Positions 34,500 to 46,228 of a stretch of DNA of 64,000 bases are shown here, in pieces (the stretch's first letter is position 1; each line of letters opens with the position of its first letter). Source of the DNA: Culex pipiens pallens (lineage: Eukaryota; Arthropoda; Insecta; Diptera; Culicidae); NCBI RefSeq assembly GCF_016801865.2, contig NC_068938.1:115036615-115100614 (forward strand), written 5' to 3'. Below the pieces are notes generated by a model that searched no databases, had not been told where the DNA came from, and worked only from the letters and a program-made list of their open reading frames with translations. The position numbers were made by a program, and so were the translations under genes.

Positions 34500-35472
34500 T
34501 TCCTTTGTGGACCATCATTCAGTGAGGTACTCCTGGATTTTAGCTCCTGAAAAGTGCTTAAAAAGTGCAAAAATGCCTCAGGGCAAGAAAAAGAGGCGGT
34601 CCTCACCAGCAGGATCGCCAGATTTAAAGAAGCTAAAGAATGCCGAAGCGCTACCTGCAAGGCCAGGCAGTTTGAGCAAGGACGCTCAAAAATTGTCTGG
34701 AAACCAGTTCGCTACCCTCCCTGTGGACGTGAGCGAGAAGGAAGAATTTGAACGACGGGAAAAGTTGCCACCCATTTTTGTGAAAACATCGTCATCGGAT
34801 TCGGTGCGAAAGTGGCTGACCGGGTTTATCAAATCTGGTGCTTTACGAGCTTCCATTCGCTTGTGTGCTGATGGACTCAAAATTCTGCTACCTACCAGAA
34901 AGGATTACAACTACGTTCGGGATTTCCTGAACAACACAAAGATTGAATACTACAGCCATGACGATCCAGGTAAACGCCCCATGAAACAGGTCCTCCGTGG
35001 CTTGTACGACATGGATGTGAGTGTGCTGAAAGAAGAGCTTAAAACGGGTGAAGGCAGTAGTGACCTGTTTTCACCACAAGAACTTCTGAACATTTTCATC
35101 GAGATGACAACAACTCTGCGTGGGTGCAAAACTCGCCAGGAACAAGTAAGAACTCTTGGAGCATTCATCTTAAAATACAGTTCGTAGTTTACTCGTTCTA
35201 GTGATTTTGAATATTTGAATGGATTTATTTTTTTAGTTTAAGTTAGGATTAGCTGCTAAAGTGATTTTTTTTTCTTTTTTACCCAAATGTATTCAATTCA
35301 ATGCAATAATGTAAAACAATTTGAATCAAATAAATAAATGTGATCAGTTAATAATAAAACGAAAAATACAACAAAGATGAAGAGCATTAGACCATACCAC
35401 TTAGCATGTAAAAGAAATGTAATTATTATAAGAATGTTCAATAAAGACATATTTAACTTCAAAAAAAAAATT
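34500..35472 (+). mobile_element. Short jockey-like LINE, ORF1 only, 14-bp target duplication
   Basis: A perfect 14-bp direct repeat CTTACATCAATTTT flanks it (34486-34499 and 35473-35486), and the 3' end carries AATAAAG (35439-35446) and a poly-A run (35460-35470). The 5' leader is about 73 bp before ORF1. There is no reverse-transcriptase ORF; about 285 bp of 3' untranslated sequence follows ORF1. This is a half-LINE: either an internal deletion joined ORF1 to the 3' end, or it is a propagating ORF1-only lineage. Confidence 0.88.
34573..35187 (+). CDS. LINE ORF1 protein (gag-like, jockey-clade type)
   Basis: The start is taken as the ATG at 34573; the frame is open further upstream from 34423 only through non-ATG codons that lie partly in the host element. 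The 204-residue product opens with a basic segment (MPQGKKKRRSSPAGSP), as jockey-type ORF1 proteins do. Residues about 70-115 (FVKTSSSDSVRKWL onward) look like an RNA-recognition-type fold, and residues about 125-150 (HDDPGKRPMKQVLRGLYDMD) match the PRE_C2HC region that usually precedes CCHC zinc knuckles. The knuckles themselves are absent and the protein ends about 50 residues later, so the C-terminal part is lost or replaced. ORF1 proteins bind the element's RNA during retrotransposition. The intact frame suggests a recent insertion. Nothing indicates a host function. Confidence 0.82.
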   Translation: MPQGKKKRRSSPAGSPDLKKLKNAEALPARPGSLSKDAQKLSGNQFATLPVDVSEKEEFERREKLPPIFVKTSSSDSVRKWLTGFIKSGALRASIRLCADGLKILLPTRKDYNYVRDFLNNTKIEYYSHDDPGKRPMKQVLRGLYDMDVSVLKEELKTGEGSSDLFSPQELLNIFIEMTTTLRGCKTRQEQVRTLGAFILKYSS

Positions 35473-35789
35473 CTTACATCAATTTTCATGGAGTGACAAG
35501 ATAGCACGACAAGATTGAAACTACTTTCATATGTAAAGTGACAAAAATGCACGGAGTTTTTTCGGTTTTTGTTGAATATCTCAGGATTGAAATCGAATTT
35601 TGAGGATCTGTGAAGGTCAAAAGGTGAGGCATTGTGAGCTGCACAAAATGGCGTTCTTAACTCAATTTGGCCTAAAATGCATGTACGACAAGTTAGCACG
35701 ATGGCGACGACATTCTGAATATGTATGTTTCTTTTCTACCAAGAGAAAATTACGTTACGTAAAAAAAACGAAGTTGACTTTATAGCTAG

Positions 35790-35972
35790 TGTCTTCCTTT
35801 TAACTACAAGGACCTCGTCGCCCTGGGCTCCTAAGTGTTTGAGCACGGCACGGAGCGACGGCGCCGGATAACCTTATTTACACAAAGAATTTGAGAGCAC
35901 CCGCCGCGGGATTCGAACCGGCGACCTTTGTATTGTTAGTCCAGAGCGCGGTCCGATTGATCCACACGGGTG
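35790..35972 (-). mobile_element. tRNA-derived SINE
   Basis: On the minus strand the head at 35972-35898 has acceptor CACCCG/CGGGTG, box A TGGATCAATCGG and box B GGTTCGAATCCC. The body runs about 105 bp further toward 35790 (GGATAACCTTATTTACACAAA on the plus strand at 35865-35885). The anticodon arm is degenerate. Target duplications were not found. Confidence 0.7.
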
Positions 35973-38140
35973 AGACTAGGTTACGTCATAACGTTAAAAA
36001 TCATAAGTAAAAACAACACTAGCGAGTTCTTGATACTCGCCACACAATCTAAAACCGGCATGAATAAAGCATTTATTAAATCCGCTGTAATTACTTTCCG
36101 CATTAATGTTGACTTTTGCTCAGCACTTTCCGACTTTGGCTGGCACACTCATTCGTTTTGGCATCCGTTTGCCCCGGGCCAATTCTCACCTCTGCAGCTA
36201 CTTCTGGTAGCTGCTATCCCCCGATATCCATTCATTTCTGGATGTAATTACACCGTGCTTTGAGAAAGTCCTCCCCCTACAATCCGTGGCCACGTGCTGC
36301 TGACCTGCCCTCAAAACGGTCAGTTTGCCTGGCCCGCGATTCCCAATTCGGGAAGGGGTTGCAGAATTCTCCACACGTTTTCTTTTGTCCTGTCGCCCAT
36401 CCAACAGAGATCATAGGCATAGGTTAAGGCCAAGTAGGTCACTTAACCCCACTAATCGAAGCTAGTTAGTTTGCATTTTGATCCAGCATTTGTGTAATGA
36501 ATTTCGCAGTGTTATCCTTGGGCCCACCCCCCAAACCAGAACTCAAGCACGCTCATGGTTTGCCATTCAGACGCGCGAATCAGGTGGACCAAAAGTGGAC
36601 AAAATTTGGTGTAGAAGTGCCCTTTTCACCCTGCCCTGTTGGGGCATTCAGACGAACCACCGAGCAAGGAAAGTTACACAATTTTATCTGTGGATTTAAT
36701 TGCCTCTGGGTGGTGGTCGGTCAGCAAGCGGAAGGTGGTGAAAATCTCGTTTCGAAATGGGGTCGGGTCTCATTTATGGGCACTCATTTTCTTATTTGCG
36801 TAATTTATCCGCTCTTTTTCGGGCAAATAATGGCATGAACGCGCGGGATTAACAATGTGCTATTGTTTGAAAGTACTAAATCCAACATGGGAACATAAGG
36901 GGTCCATAAACAATAGCGAGCGTGAAAATTAGGACCACCTTATCTTTATGAACTAATATTTATAAGCAACGTGTTGCTGCTGAATAAACAATAAAAAAAA
37001 TAAAAGGGTGCAGGGATGCCACATTTGCAGATTTTAAGGGTTTGTTAACCTAGTCATTCTGCCGAATCTGTCTCTACTAACTTAGCTCATGTCTTCCGAT
37101 AAAGTTGTCAATTTATCGATCGGTTCCAATAGTGAACACACACACACACCTATCAGCTGAGTTTTGCCCACCTGCAATATGCTGAACAGTTCCAATCGTG
37201 CCTTTGTCGATGTCACCGTTATAGCCAGTTCATAATAACCTGTCGCATTCACAATAGCATCAAAATCCAATCGGTAGGCAAACGTAATTTTCTATACTGG
37301 AGTACTACTATACTACCCGGCATGACATTATTAATTCTTAATCAACTCATTATGAGAGAACTGCGCGTGGCGATGGCAGTTTATTATTCTAGCCGTGTTT
37401 GTAATTGTAGAACTCAATCGCTCGCCGCGTTGTGTGTCACAATAATGTGTGCGGGGAAATGTGTTCACGGGGGCTGCTAACATAATAATGCGTTGGATTA
37501 CTGTCATAAAAGTCGTCTCCGCACACGTCTCCTATAGAACCAGACTCTCCGGTCTCGACGACCCTAAGAAGACGATTCTGCTTAGCTGGGGAAAGCAGGA
37601 AGAGACAGTGTCTTCCAAGAACATCCACCGCATGTTGCAGTATCAACTCAGCTTGTCGTACGTCGGTAGACCTACCTCAAAGCAAGGATTCTCGTGTGAG
37701 TGTGTTTATTCTATTAAATCGTGCATATATAACCAGGTGTCGAATAATCATTAGGTGACGTGGTTGCCCTCCAGAAACGTTGCAAATTTATGCAAATCAT
37801 ATCCAACGTTTGCGTAGCATAGAGAATTTGTCTTTAAATTTGAGTAGATTTTGAAATATTTTACCCAGTGAAAGCAATTTTAGATAACAATACGATGAAT
37901 ACATGACAATTTTATCAAAGACCAAAATTGTTTGCTTAACCTTAGGTCAGTAGACGATTGGGTCTCAACTTGTCACGAAACACTTCTTGAATATAGAGCA
38001 TTGATAATGATGTGACTAAATACGATTGGAACGCTAATGTACATGCAGCGTGACGCAGCCTTCACCGTCGAATACAAGCAGTTTACAGTTTCGCACAAAT
38101 TAAATCCTTTTTGTTGGTTAGGTAGACAACAGGATGGCTC
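35973..38140. other. Mostly unique sequence
   Basis: Composition is near neutral from 36100 to 36840 and again at 37430-37700. Open frames (97, 113 and 101 codons) lack recognisable motifs. A CA run lies at 37138-37147. No exon with good splice sites on both sides was found. Confidence 0.4.
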
Positions 38141-38149
38141 GGTCAGATC

Positions 38150-38250
38150 GATTTTTCAGAACAAAGTTTTCCAGTCCCTTTTGGGTCCCTGAACAACCCC
38201 CCAAAATTTGGGAGCGACTGGTTCAGCCCACACTTTGCGCAAAGCGATTC
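38150..38250. repeat. Solo arm of the GCGCAAAGCGATT foldback family
   Basis: GGTTCAGCCCACACTTTGCGCAAAGCGATTC here matches both arms of the foldback at 48060-48565 (GGTTCAGTCCTCACACTGCG there). Only one arm is present. Confidence 0.6.
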
Positions 38251-38334
38251 AGACAATGAACGATAAACTGGCAACGAATTCAAAATTGTCCGTTGCTTTC
38301 GCAATACTCAAAGCTCTAACCTATTGCTATTTTT

Positions 38335-38875
38335 ATTTTCCGTTTCCACTTTCCGATTTCCACTTTGAGCAATCCGTTTTCCGTTTCCATTTCCGTTCCG
38401 ATTTCCGTTTCCATTCCGTTTCCCGTTTTCCAAATTTCGGTTTCCGCTTTCCGTATTCTGTTTTCCGGATTCCGTTTTCCGGTTTCCAATTTCCATTTTC
38501 CGATTTTCATTTTCCGGTTTCCGTTTTCCGGATTCCGTTTTCTGGTTTTCTGGTTCCCAATTTCCGATTTCCGATTTCCATTTTCCAGTTTCAGTTTTTC
38601 GTTTTTCGTTTTCGTTTTCCAAATTTCAATTTCCGAATTTCAGATTTCGTCTTCCGTTTTCCGTTTTCCGTTTTCTGATTTGCGGTTTCCGTTTTCCGGT
38701 TTCCTTATTACGGTTTCTGCGTTCCATATTCCGTTTTCTGGTTTCCAGTTCCGGATGCAGATTTACAGTTTCACGTTTCCAAAATCTGGTTTCTACTTTC
38801 CGTATTCCGTTTTTCCGCTTTCCGTATTCCATATTTTCGTTTTTCGATTTCTGCTTACCGTAATCCGACTTTATT
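38335..38875. repeat. Degenerate TTTCCG/TTTTCCG simple-sequence tract, about 540 bp
   Basis: The strand is almost pure pyrimidine: units like CCGTTTTCCG, CCGATTTCCA and CCGGTTTCCG follow each other with 6-15 bp periodicity. It creates long artificial frames on both strands (up to 175 codons, Phe/Ser/Arg-rich on plus, Glu/Asn/Lys-rich on minus). Not a gene. Confidence 0.92.
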
Positions 38876-38879
38876 TTCC

Positions 38880-40239
38880 TTTAGTGATTTAAAATTTATA
38901 CCCTTTATTCGTTCCTAATAATATTACTATGATATTGCTAAGGCTACCAACTCTTGCCGAGCAAAAATCCGTACACTTTGCCGATATGACACCATGGTGT
39001 AACAAAAACTGTCAATGAATTATTTAGATAAATTAAATTTAATATATTTGAGAATTAAAAATATAAAACTGTGTCGTTTTTACAGCTAACAAATTTCACA
39101 AAATGCTTATGACTTGCACGTTTAAAAGTATTCATAAAATAAACCGTGATTTGAATCAAATCATTATGTTCTTCATTTTTTTTTTGTTAAACGTTCAAAA
39201 GTTTACGAAATGTCAAGTTTGCTTATTGTTCTTATTGTTTTCAAGAACAGTATTCCAGAGTTTTTTTTTTATTGAAAAGGTCTTCAAACATGTTAAACAC
39301 AATATTTTATAGGACCTTTAAAAAACTCTAGATTTGTTAATTCAAATGTTCAAATGTTTTCACAAGTTTTACAAAGCCTTTGGAAATGGAAAAATATATT
39401 TAGTAAGGAATTTCTAAAAAAACAATTCCAGGGGTTTTTTTAAAGGTCCTAGCAACATATGAAAGACAATAGTTCAAAAACTCTAGAATTATTGATAATC
39501 AAGTTTGAATTGAGAAAACCCCAGAAAACGCTCCCTTTTTAAATCAAACTCTCAGAAAAATAAAAATTTCTAGTTAAAAAAAGCTTCAACCAAATCAAAA
39601 AAGCAATTCAATGATTAAAAAGTTGTTAAAATTCCGTACAAATCCGTATTATGCGTAAAATTCCCTACAAAAATTCCGGCCTGTTGAAAATCCGCGAAGA
39701 GGTTCGAAAATCCGTATGGTAAGGAAAAAATCCGTACAGTTGGTAGCCTTAGCTATTGCCAACAGAAAAGCATGGCTCATGCATCTCAATTTTACGCTTT
39801 TAGATAAAAATCGCAAAACCATGTGGAGCTTTTCTGCTCGAAATCTCAAGCATAGCTAAAAAGCTTCAAAATCATAACGCTAGGAAGCTTTCTTGTTTTC
39901 GTGCGTTATTTTATGGCATGTACTCCATCCACTCACAGTGTGGCGTCGCTACTGCGCAATTCTTCACATCTAGATGGCCTCCAATGCTTGGTTGTTTGGT
40001 GTTGATGATTGATTTTGATTAATCAGGCATTTTGAAGAATAGTGATTTAATTTCAAATAACAATAAAAGTATTTACAGCAAGTCAAATATTTGTCCGTGC
40101 CCGTATTTTTTTTAGAAAAAGTTTTGTTACAAATCCAATGAATGGATCTTGAAGAGAACATTCTGCCGCGTCGATTGCTGTATGTCGAATTTTATAAACT
40201 TTTACCTATTTCGAAGGTTATTTTTGCATTTTTTTTCCT
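38880..40239. other. AT-rich sequence with two small AGGTCC-type foldback remnants
   Basis: 39254-39331 and 39428-39495 are short inverted structures built on CCAGAGTTTTTTT / AAAAAACTCTAGA with AAAGGTCCT words, related to the complete small elements at 50294 and 58565. Otherwise AT rich and non-coding. Confidence 0.5.
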
Positions 40240-40396
40240 TCTTTGTCTAATTCGTTCTCCTTAGTACCAGTAAACTCTCTCCCCATTTTGAACAATTCAG
40301 CTGTTGAAAGGTAGTCCATATCTCAGCTCAGGTTAACAACTGCACCAATGTAATTGTTAGAGCAACCTAATAAAATGAAATGAAATGAAATAAACT
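40240..40396 (+). mobile_element. 3' end of a LINE (short ATGAAATGAA-type tail)
   Basis: It ends in AACCTAATAAAATGAAATG followed by further TGAAA units (40366-40391). A short A-rich tandem tail after a non-coding segment is typical of 3' ends of I/R1-type LINEs that lack a pure poly-A. No reverse-transcriptase fragment is present, so the family is not assigned. Confidence 0.5.
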
Positions 40397-40423
40397 TTTA
40401 CCTCACAAAAATTTTCCGTACGG

Positions 40424-40441
40424 TGGGGGGGGGGGGGGGGG
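40424..40441. repeat. Homopolymer G run of about 18
   Basis: An uninterrupted G tract directly after CGGT and followed by TAGGGGGAACGG. It could form a quadruplex and is likely to be length-variable or mis-assembled. Confidence 0.9.
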
Positions 40442-40444
40442 TAG

Positions 40445-42370
40445 GGGGAACGGAAAAATATTTGACTCACTGTATTTCAAATAAGGCATCACTACACGTT
40501 AAATTGCATATTTATGCTTAAGATACTGTCAGTGGGGGTGACTATGGGTCAAAAAAAGATACACCTCTATTATTAACAGAAACATTTTAAATAACATCGT
40601 AAACCTTTTATCGTAGAACGGGTCTTAGATAGTTTACTAACATTTGCCCAAAATATGGTGGAATTTGATAACCTCTACCTTAAATGCCAATCGTTTGAAA
40701 ATTGACCCAATCTCACCCCTTAAAGGGGGTGACATTGAATCAAATGAAACTTAAATTATTCTCAAATACAAAGAAATGGTAAAAACAAGTCATCCAAACA
40801 GTGTTACTTGTTCGAGGGAATCGTGTTGACATGCTGCAATGTTTGAAGAATCTCTACTTCAAACATTTCGGTGCTTTTCGAGCAATACCAACAAAAATAT
40901 TTAAACGTTTTTTTTTTTTTCGAGAAGTAATTTTTGGCCAAATATGTTAGAAAATGTTGTCAGTTGACAGTGTTGTGCCCCCTTATTTTATGGGACATTT
41001 AAGGATGCAAAAAGTGTAGTGTAGCACTATGATGACAAAAGAACCTCTTTAAACTGGGTATGAATCCCTGTTTTTAAATTCAAATTATAATTACAAGAGT
41101 GTATGTTTAGAACCACAATCTTATTCTCATTCGCTTTTTTCATAATGGTGTCGACATAAATATTAATAAGTACCTTCATATCCGTCCTGGATTTCATGCT
41201 GCTAAGATGCTTCCAGAAAATTTCACCGCTGACTGCTCAAGCACAAAACCGTTTAAAATTAATTCAAGCATGATGAGTGAATTTGTATATCATGCATTAA
41301 AATTTCTCCTTCGTCTGACTAGAATAGATCAAACGATTTTTGATGAACCTTCACATCTCCGGTAAGCGGCTGCAATCGTTTGGCCACTTTTCGGCTAGGA
41401 TGGGTTGGGTTGGGCTGTCTGTCTATCCATTTCAACCACACACGTACCCATTTCGATAGTTGTGCACTTGAAGGGTTGCCCTCTCGAGCGATTAGCATCA
41501 AAAGCACACGGTAGTCATATACCTTCTTCATCGTCATCATCAAAATCACATACGGATCCACTTCACAGGTTACCTTTAGCTAGTGTGTCAGTTCCTCGAG
41601 GGCATAACCATGTTTTGGAGATTCGTTTTGAATCTTTCTCAAAATCACACGGCTTTAACGTTCTAAACACTTCTCGTACGAGCACCCCTCCCAACTCGGC
41701 CAGAATGGGTTTGTTTCTTTAGCTAAACCGTTTACCCTTTTCAAAGGTACAACGAAAAAAAAACGACTTTGGCCGGCGCGAGGAGGAAAAATTTTCCTTT
41801 TGAATAGTCCTGAATCAAAATGTGTTTGTGTGTGTGTGAAAGATGAAATTTAATCCTTTCTAAACAGAAGCAAAAGAGCCAATCTGGTTTGATAAATTAA
41901 ACAAAACCATTAGGTACACTTGGATGGTCCGCAAAAGCAGTTATGATTGATGTTTCGTTGGGCAACTGGAAGCCAGGCTGCTGCCTTTATAGATTACGGA
42001 AAGAATGTTTGAGCTCAAGTCGAGCAGAAAATGGGTTTGATGTGAGAAGCCTATCAGTGGCGTATACAAAACAATATAAGGTAAGAAATGCTTTTTTGTT
42101 ATTCCCAGTTATCAAAACGTTTTGATATAAAAAGGATAACATCAATTAAATTAGGCCGCAAGTCACACTTGTTAAAGCATTGAAATAAAAAAAAAATGAA
42201 TTCACATGAAAATTAACACTTCACTGATTGTTCGCTACAAAATAAACATTTTTAAATTATTTTGTGTATTGCAATGGTAAATAATCAGAAAAGTGCCTTT
42301 TAAATAAATTGATGAAGCTCGAAAAAGAGTTTTTTTATTTTTCCCTGTGTAAGAAAACATTGTTTCTGAC
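40445..42370. other. Non-coding, part dispersed repeat, part unique
   Basis: 40500-40980 holds GGGGGTGAC-type words (GTGGGGGTGACTATGGGTC at 40533, GGGGGTGACATTGAATCA at 40724) that recall the GGGGTGACTTTGATAG repeat at 61408. 41000-42370 appears unique, with overlapping frames on both strands near 41319-41722. A GT run lies at 41823-41838. Confidence 0.4.
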
Positions 42371-42374
42371 ATAT

Positions 42375-44050
42375 GGGTCATTCCTTCCCAAGTGACCACG
42401 CGTCCAACATCGACCTTCACCAAATCTGCTAATATTTGGCATGGGGGTTGTTTTTGCCCCAAATACAAAGAATCCAAAATTTGGTGACATTTAATCCACC
42501 CCCGTGCCCGTGGCACCCCCCCTCTTTTTCTGAGATATTTGTAAAACCTCATTTTTAAAATGCATTTTGCTAAGAGAAAAGTTTACAAAAAGTGAACTTT
42601 TGGGTATGCATATTTGAAGATTTTTTGATGTAGAATCGAATGGCGTACTCAAAATTTATGTACAGTGTTGCCCGATATGAAAATTTTGCGCTTTAAGTTT
42701 TAAAATGCATTTTTAAACCTTTGAACGAGCACTTACAAGAAAACTGACAATTGCATTCGATTGCTGAGAGTTTTTTTACATTAACTTCAATCAAAACCTC
42801 AGGGTAAAATGAATATTTCTTGAGATATCACATTTTTAAGTTGGAAAGATCTGTATTGCACAGCAAATGTTTTACTTAACCATCAATTTTCAACAGTACA
42901 TTGCGTGAGAGCATAGTAGGCCTTGAAATTTGAATATTATTTTTTTCAATTTCTAAACGAAAGCAAGTGAATGTCCCAAAATTGAATTTATGTATGTATG
43001 TATTTGTGTATGTATGTATTGTATGTATGCATTTGAACCTTCGTCTTGGCAGGACTTGGCGTGGTTCACGGATATAAAAAAATGACAAAATGTTTAATTT
43101 CGAGCGCATCAACCGGAATTTTCTAGTTTTATGGCCCGAGAAGCCCGAGAAAATATGAGCTTATTTGGTTAGGGTTGGTGGGTCCAATTTTACCTGAAGG
43201 ATTTTTGGAGTTTTTTTTTTTTTTGCAAAACTTAAAAACATGCTAAAAAAATTAACCTATATCTTTTCGGGATCAATTCCTAGCGCTTTGCGATGTTCTA
43301 CAAAGTTGTTCCCCGGATCAAAATCTTTGAGAATTTTGACAATAAGAAAATTTTATATCGTTTTGGGAAACTTTGTCGATGAAGATGTTAAAAGTGAAAA
43401 TTACCCATAGTTAATTAATTAAAGTTCCATTCTGACTTCAGGTCAAAACTGGACCCACTAAACATTAACCAAATGGGCTCATATTATCAGGCTAGCTTCT
43501 GGGGCCATAAAACTAGAAAATTCCGGTGGATGCGCTCGAAATTAAACATTTTGTCATTTTTTATATCCGTGAAACACGCCAAGTCCTGCCAAGACGAAGG
43601 TTCAAATGCACACATACAATACATACATACACAAATACATACATACATAAATTCAATTTTGGGACATTCACTTGCTTTCGTTTAGAAATTGAAAAAAATA
43701 ATATTCAAATTTCAAGGCCTACTATGCTCTCACGCAATGTACTGTTGAAAATTGATGGTTAAGTAAAACATTAAAACTCAAAGCGCAAAATTTTCATATC
43801 TAACAACACTGTACGTAAATTTTGAGTACGCCATTCGATTCTACATCAAAAAATCTTCAAATATGCATACCCAAAAGTTCACTTTTTGTAAACTTTTCTC
43901 TTAACAAAATGCATTTTAAAAATGAGGTTTTTCAAAAATTTCAGAAAAAGAGGGGGGTGCCACGGGCGCGGGGTGGACCAAATGTCACCAAATATGATGC
44001 TCTGGTGAAGGTCGATGTTGGACGCGTGGTCACTTGGGAAGGAATGACCC
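42375..44050. mobile_element. Foldback element E4 (TIR GGGTCATTCCTTCCC, TSD ATAT)
   Basis: The termini are GGGTCATTCCTTCCC and its complement, flanked by ATAT (42371-42374, 44051-44054). Arms pair over roughly 600-800 bp, with a loop centred near 43310. Both arms carry the same TATG/CATA microsatellite (about 42988-43028 and 43612-43650) in complementary form, and the same 78-codon frame (43112-42876 minus, 43526-43762 plus). The left arm has about 130-170 bp near 42700-42860 with no counterpart in the right arm. No transposase is present. Confidence 0.87.
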
Positions 44051-44054
44051 ATAT

Positions 44055-45965
44055 CTATCATTTAAGAAGAGATGCCAATTTTTTGTTTGCAAATCCTCAA
44101 AATGGGACACCCTTTTGTATACCTATAGAATGATTGTCATGCTTTAATAATGAGAATCAAGGCACGAAGTATTTCATTTCCTCCAATAAACCATATCTCC
44201 ATAACACTGGCGATATTTACACTCTCATAATAGCTTTAACATCCATAAAAACCATTACGAACAACATATTCATAATCGTAAGTTTTGATAAAGAAAGAAT
44301 TTTATCGTTTAATAAAAAGTCCTTTATGGGATCGGGTCAAAGCCGGGGCAGGTCCCAATAGCAACGCCAGGCCAAAGGGATCGAGCGAAGGCATTTCATA
44401 ACCTATCATATTGAAAATGGGACTACCTTTTCTGTGTCTCGCACCCTTCCTCCCCAACAAGCTTTACCGGCCTCTGGAATGTCTATATCTGCGGGAAGAA
44501 TGTGTGTGTGTGTATGAAATAGTAGGGAAATCCTCTCGATTTGCTCCTGCAGCAGGCACCGCACGCTTAGAGCATCGTCATCGCTTTAATCTTTTATGAT
44601 ATCGACCGTTATGCTCTTCCTCGGTTGGGTTCAAACTGTTCAACCCTCACCCTTCCTTTGATATGCTGGGTGAGAGAACCGATTTTTTGGGGACCCCAAA
44701 GCACAACAAATATTTGATGGGAGCAGGAAGACTGACACAATTCACTCTCTCGTTCTCGGAAGCACTTACGTTCAGGTTTTCTGCATAAAACTCCACGTTC
44801 TAAACAGTTTTTCCATCCCTTTCCCATCAGCCGAAGGTGTTGGCTAATGTTGTGCTGTGAAAAGCTGTGCGGTAGGGTAAGATTGTGTAAATTTCGTTTT
44901 TCTGCATGAGATCATTACATTTCATGGCTTATACGTGATTACCAAATATGACCTCTGCGGGTGCTGGAAAAATATTTGGCAGCAATAAATGCTACTTACG
45001 AGGTTGATTTTTTTATTTATCTAAACCAGGAATGACATATCAAAATAAATGATAAAGAAAGTAGTGTTAATTTGTTTTAAATCCTTTTTTCTGGGTTTAC
45101 ATCAATAACTACTTCAACAAATCCCAAAGTCTTCAAAATACAATCTAATCGAACACAAACGCAGCCAGTCCGATGTAAGCATGTAAGCATGCTGGAATGA
45201 TTTTTCAAGCTCAAAATTAGCAAATTTCACACCTTAATTTCAAAACGGACATTTCGTAGAACGTGAAAAATGTTGAAATTAATCTGAAAATCTTATGTTA
45301 AAATTACAGAAACTTCTTGTTATGCTTTATTTTATGGTATTTTTCAATAAATTTTAAAATATATTCACTATATATTTAAACGTGACAAAGACATATTTTT
45401 ACAAAAAGTTTCCACGTGGTTTATTATTTTGATATATGTGAAACAAATCCTAGGGCATATGTATTCTCAATTATTGAACTGCATTTTAAATCTTTGACTG
45501 ATATTGTTAAAAAGATTTCGCTGAATTGCTTCTATTTTATTTTTTAAAATTTTATTGAATTTCATATTAATGCAACTTGAATTTTCTGCGACATTTTGCC
45601 AAGTAGATTTTTTCAAGGTTTTCATTTCACTTTTCAAAAACAAAATTAAAAATTGAAATCAGAATAGAAAACAAAAAAGTGGTATTTGTTAATTCTACGG
45701 GCATCGTGAACGTCAAACATCGTGAAAATTAAACAAGTCTCAGAAAAAAATCTGAAGAGTTCTTAAAATATGATTTAAAAAATCAATAATACAATTCATT
45801 GAATCTTGAAGAAGCCTAGCTTTAATCTAAAAATTTATTTTATAGTTATGCCTTTAAAATAAAGTCAATTTGTTATGTCTAAATTTAGTTAGTTTCTTAA
45901 GAAAATCTTATATTGATACTCTGAAAAGCAATATATTTTCTGAACATTTTTCCAATGGAATTCAA
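44055..45965. other. Unique AT-rich sequence
   Basis: 44400-44880 has moderate GC and a GT run at 44502-44512. 44900-45965 is strongly AT rich without a recognised repeat. No supported gene. Confidence 0.4.
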
Positions 45966-46228
45966 TTTTGCCTTCCTCACTGAGGTAAGGCTATAAACCT
46001 GCTTGATACTTTTTTTATTAATAGCTTGAAGACCCACCTACGAAAACGAAACAAATGTATGTGTATGTGTGTATGTATGTATGTGACCAAAACTCTCACT
46101 GAGTTTTCTAAGCAAGCACTGGCAGAACCGATTTCGATCAAACCAGTTGCATTGGACTATGTTTAGGGTCCCATACATCGCTATTGAATTGTTTGAGGTT
46201 TCGATAAGTTATGTATAAAAATGTGTTT

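Larger units (their letters stand above)
34208..35711. mobile_element. TIR element with TCGTGCTATCTTGTCG ends, split by a LINE
   Basis: The left end GTCGTCGTGCTATCTTGTCG (34208-34227) pairs with the right end, whose complement reads GTCGTCGCCATCGTGCTAAC (35711 leftward). The same word, inverted, also occurs inside at 35492-35510. Removing the LINE at 34500-35472 leaves about 520 bp. The ends are imperfect, and I did not find a clear target duplication. Confidence 0.55.

Noticed and set aside
34423..34572. N-terminal extension of the LINE ORF1 upstream of 34573
   Set aside because: The frame is open, but its first codon is TTG, and bases before 34500 belong to the host element and its target duplication, not the LINE.
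38208..38892. Frames of 156 and 175 codons (plus) and 104 codons (minus)
   Set aside because: They are translations of the TTTCCG simple-sequence tract. Both strands are open, and the peptides are low-complexity Phe/Ser or Glu/Asn/Lys.
41943..42125. Exon ending at a GTAAG donor near 42080
   Set aside because: There is a donor-like AAGGTAAG, but no good acceptor upstream, and the 60-codon frame runs through the donor unchanged; the evidence is too weak.
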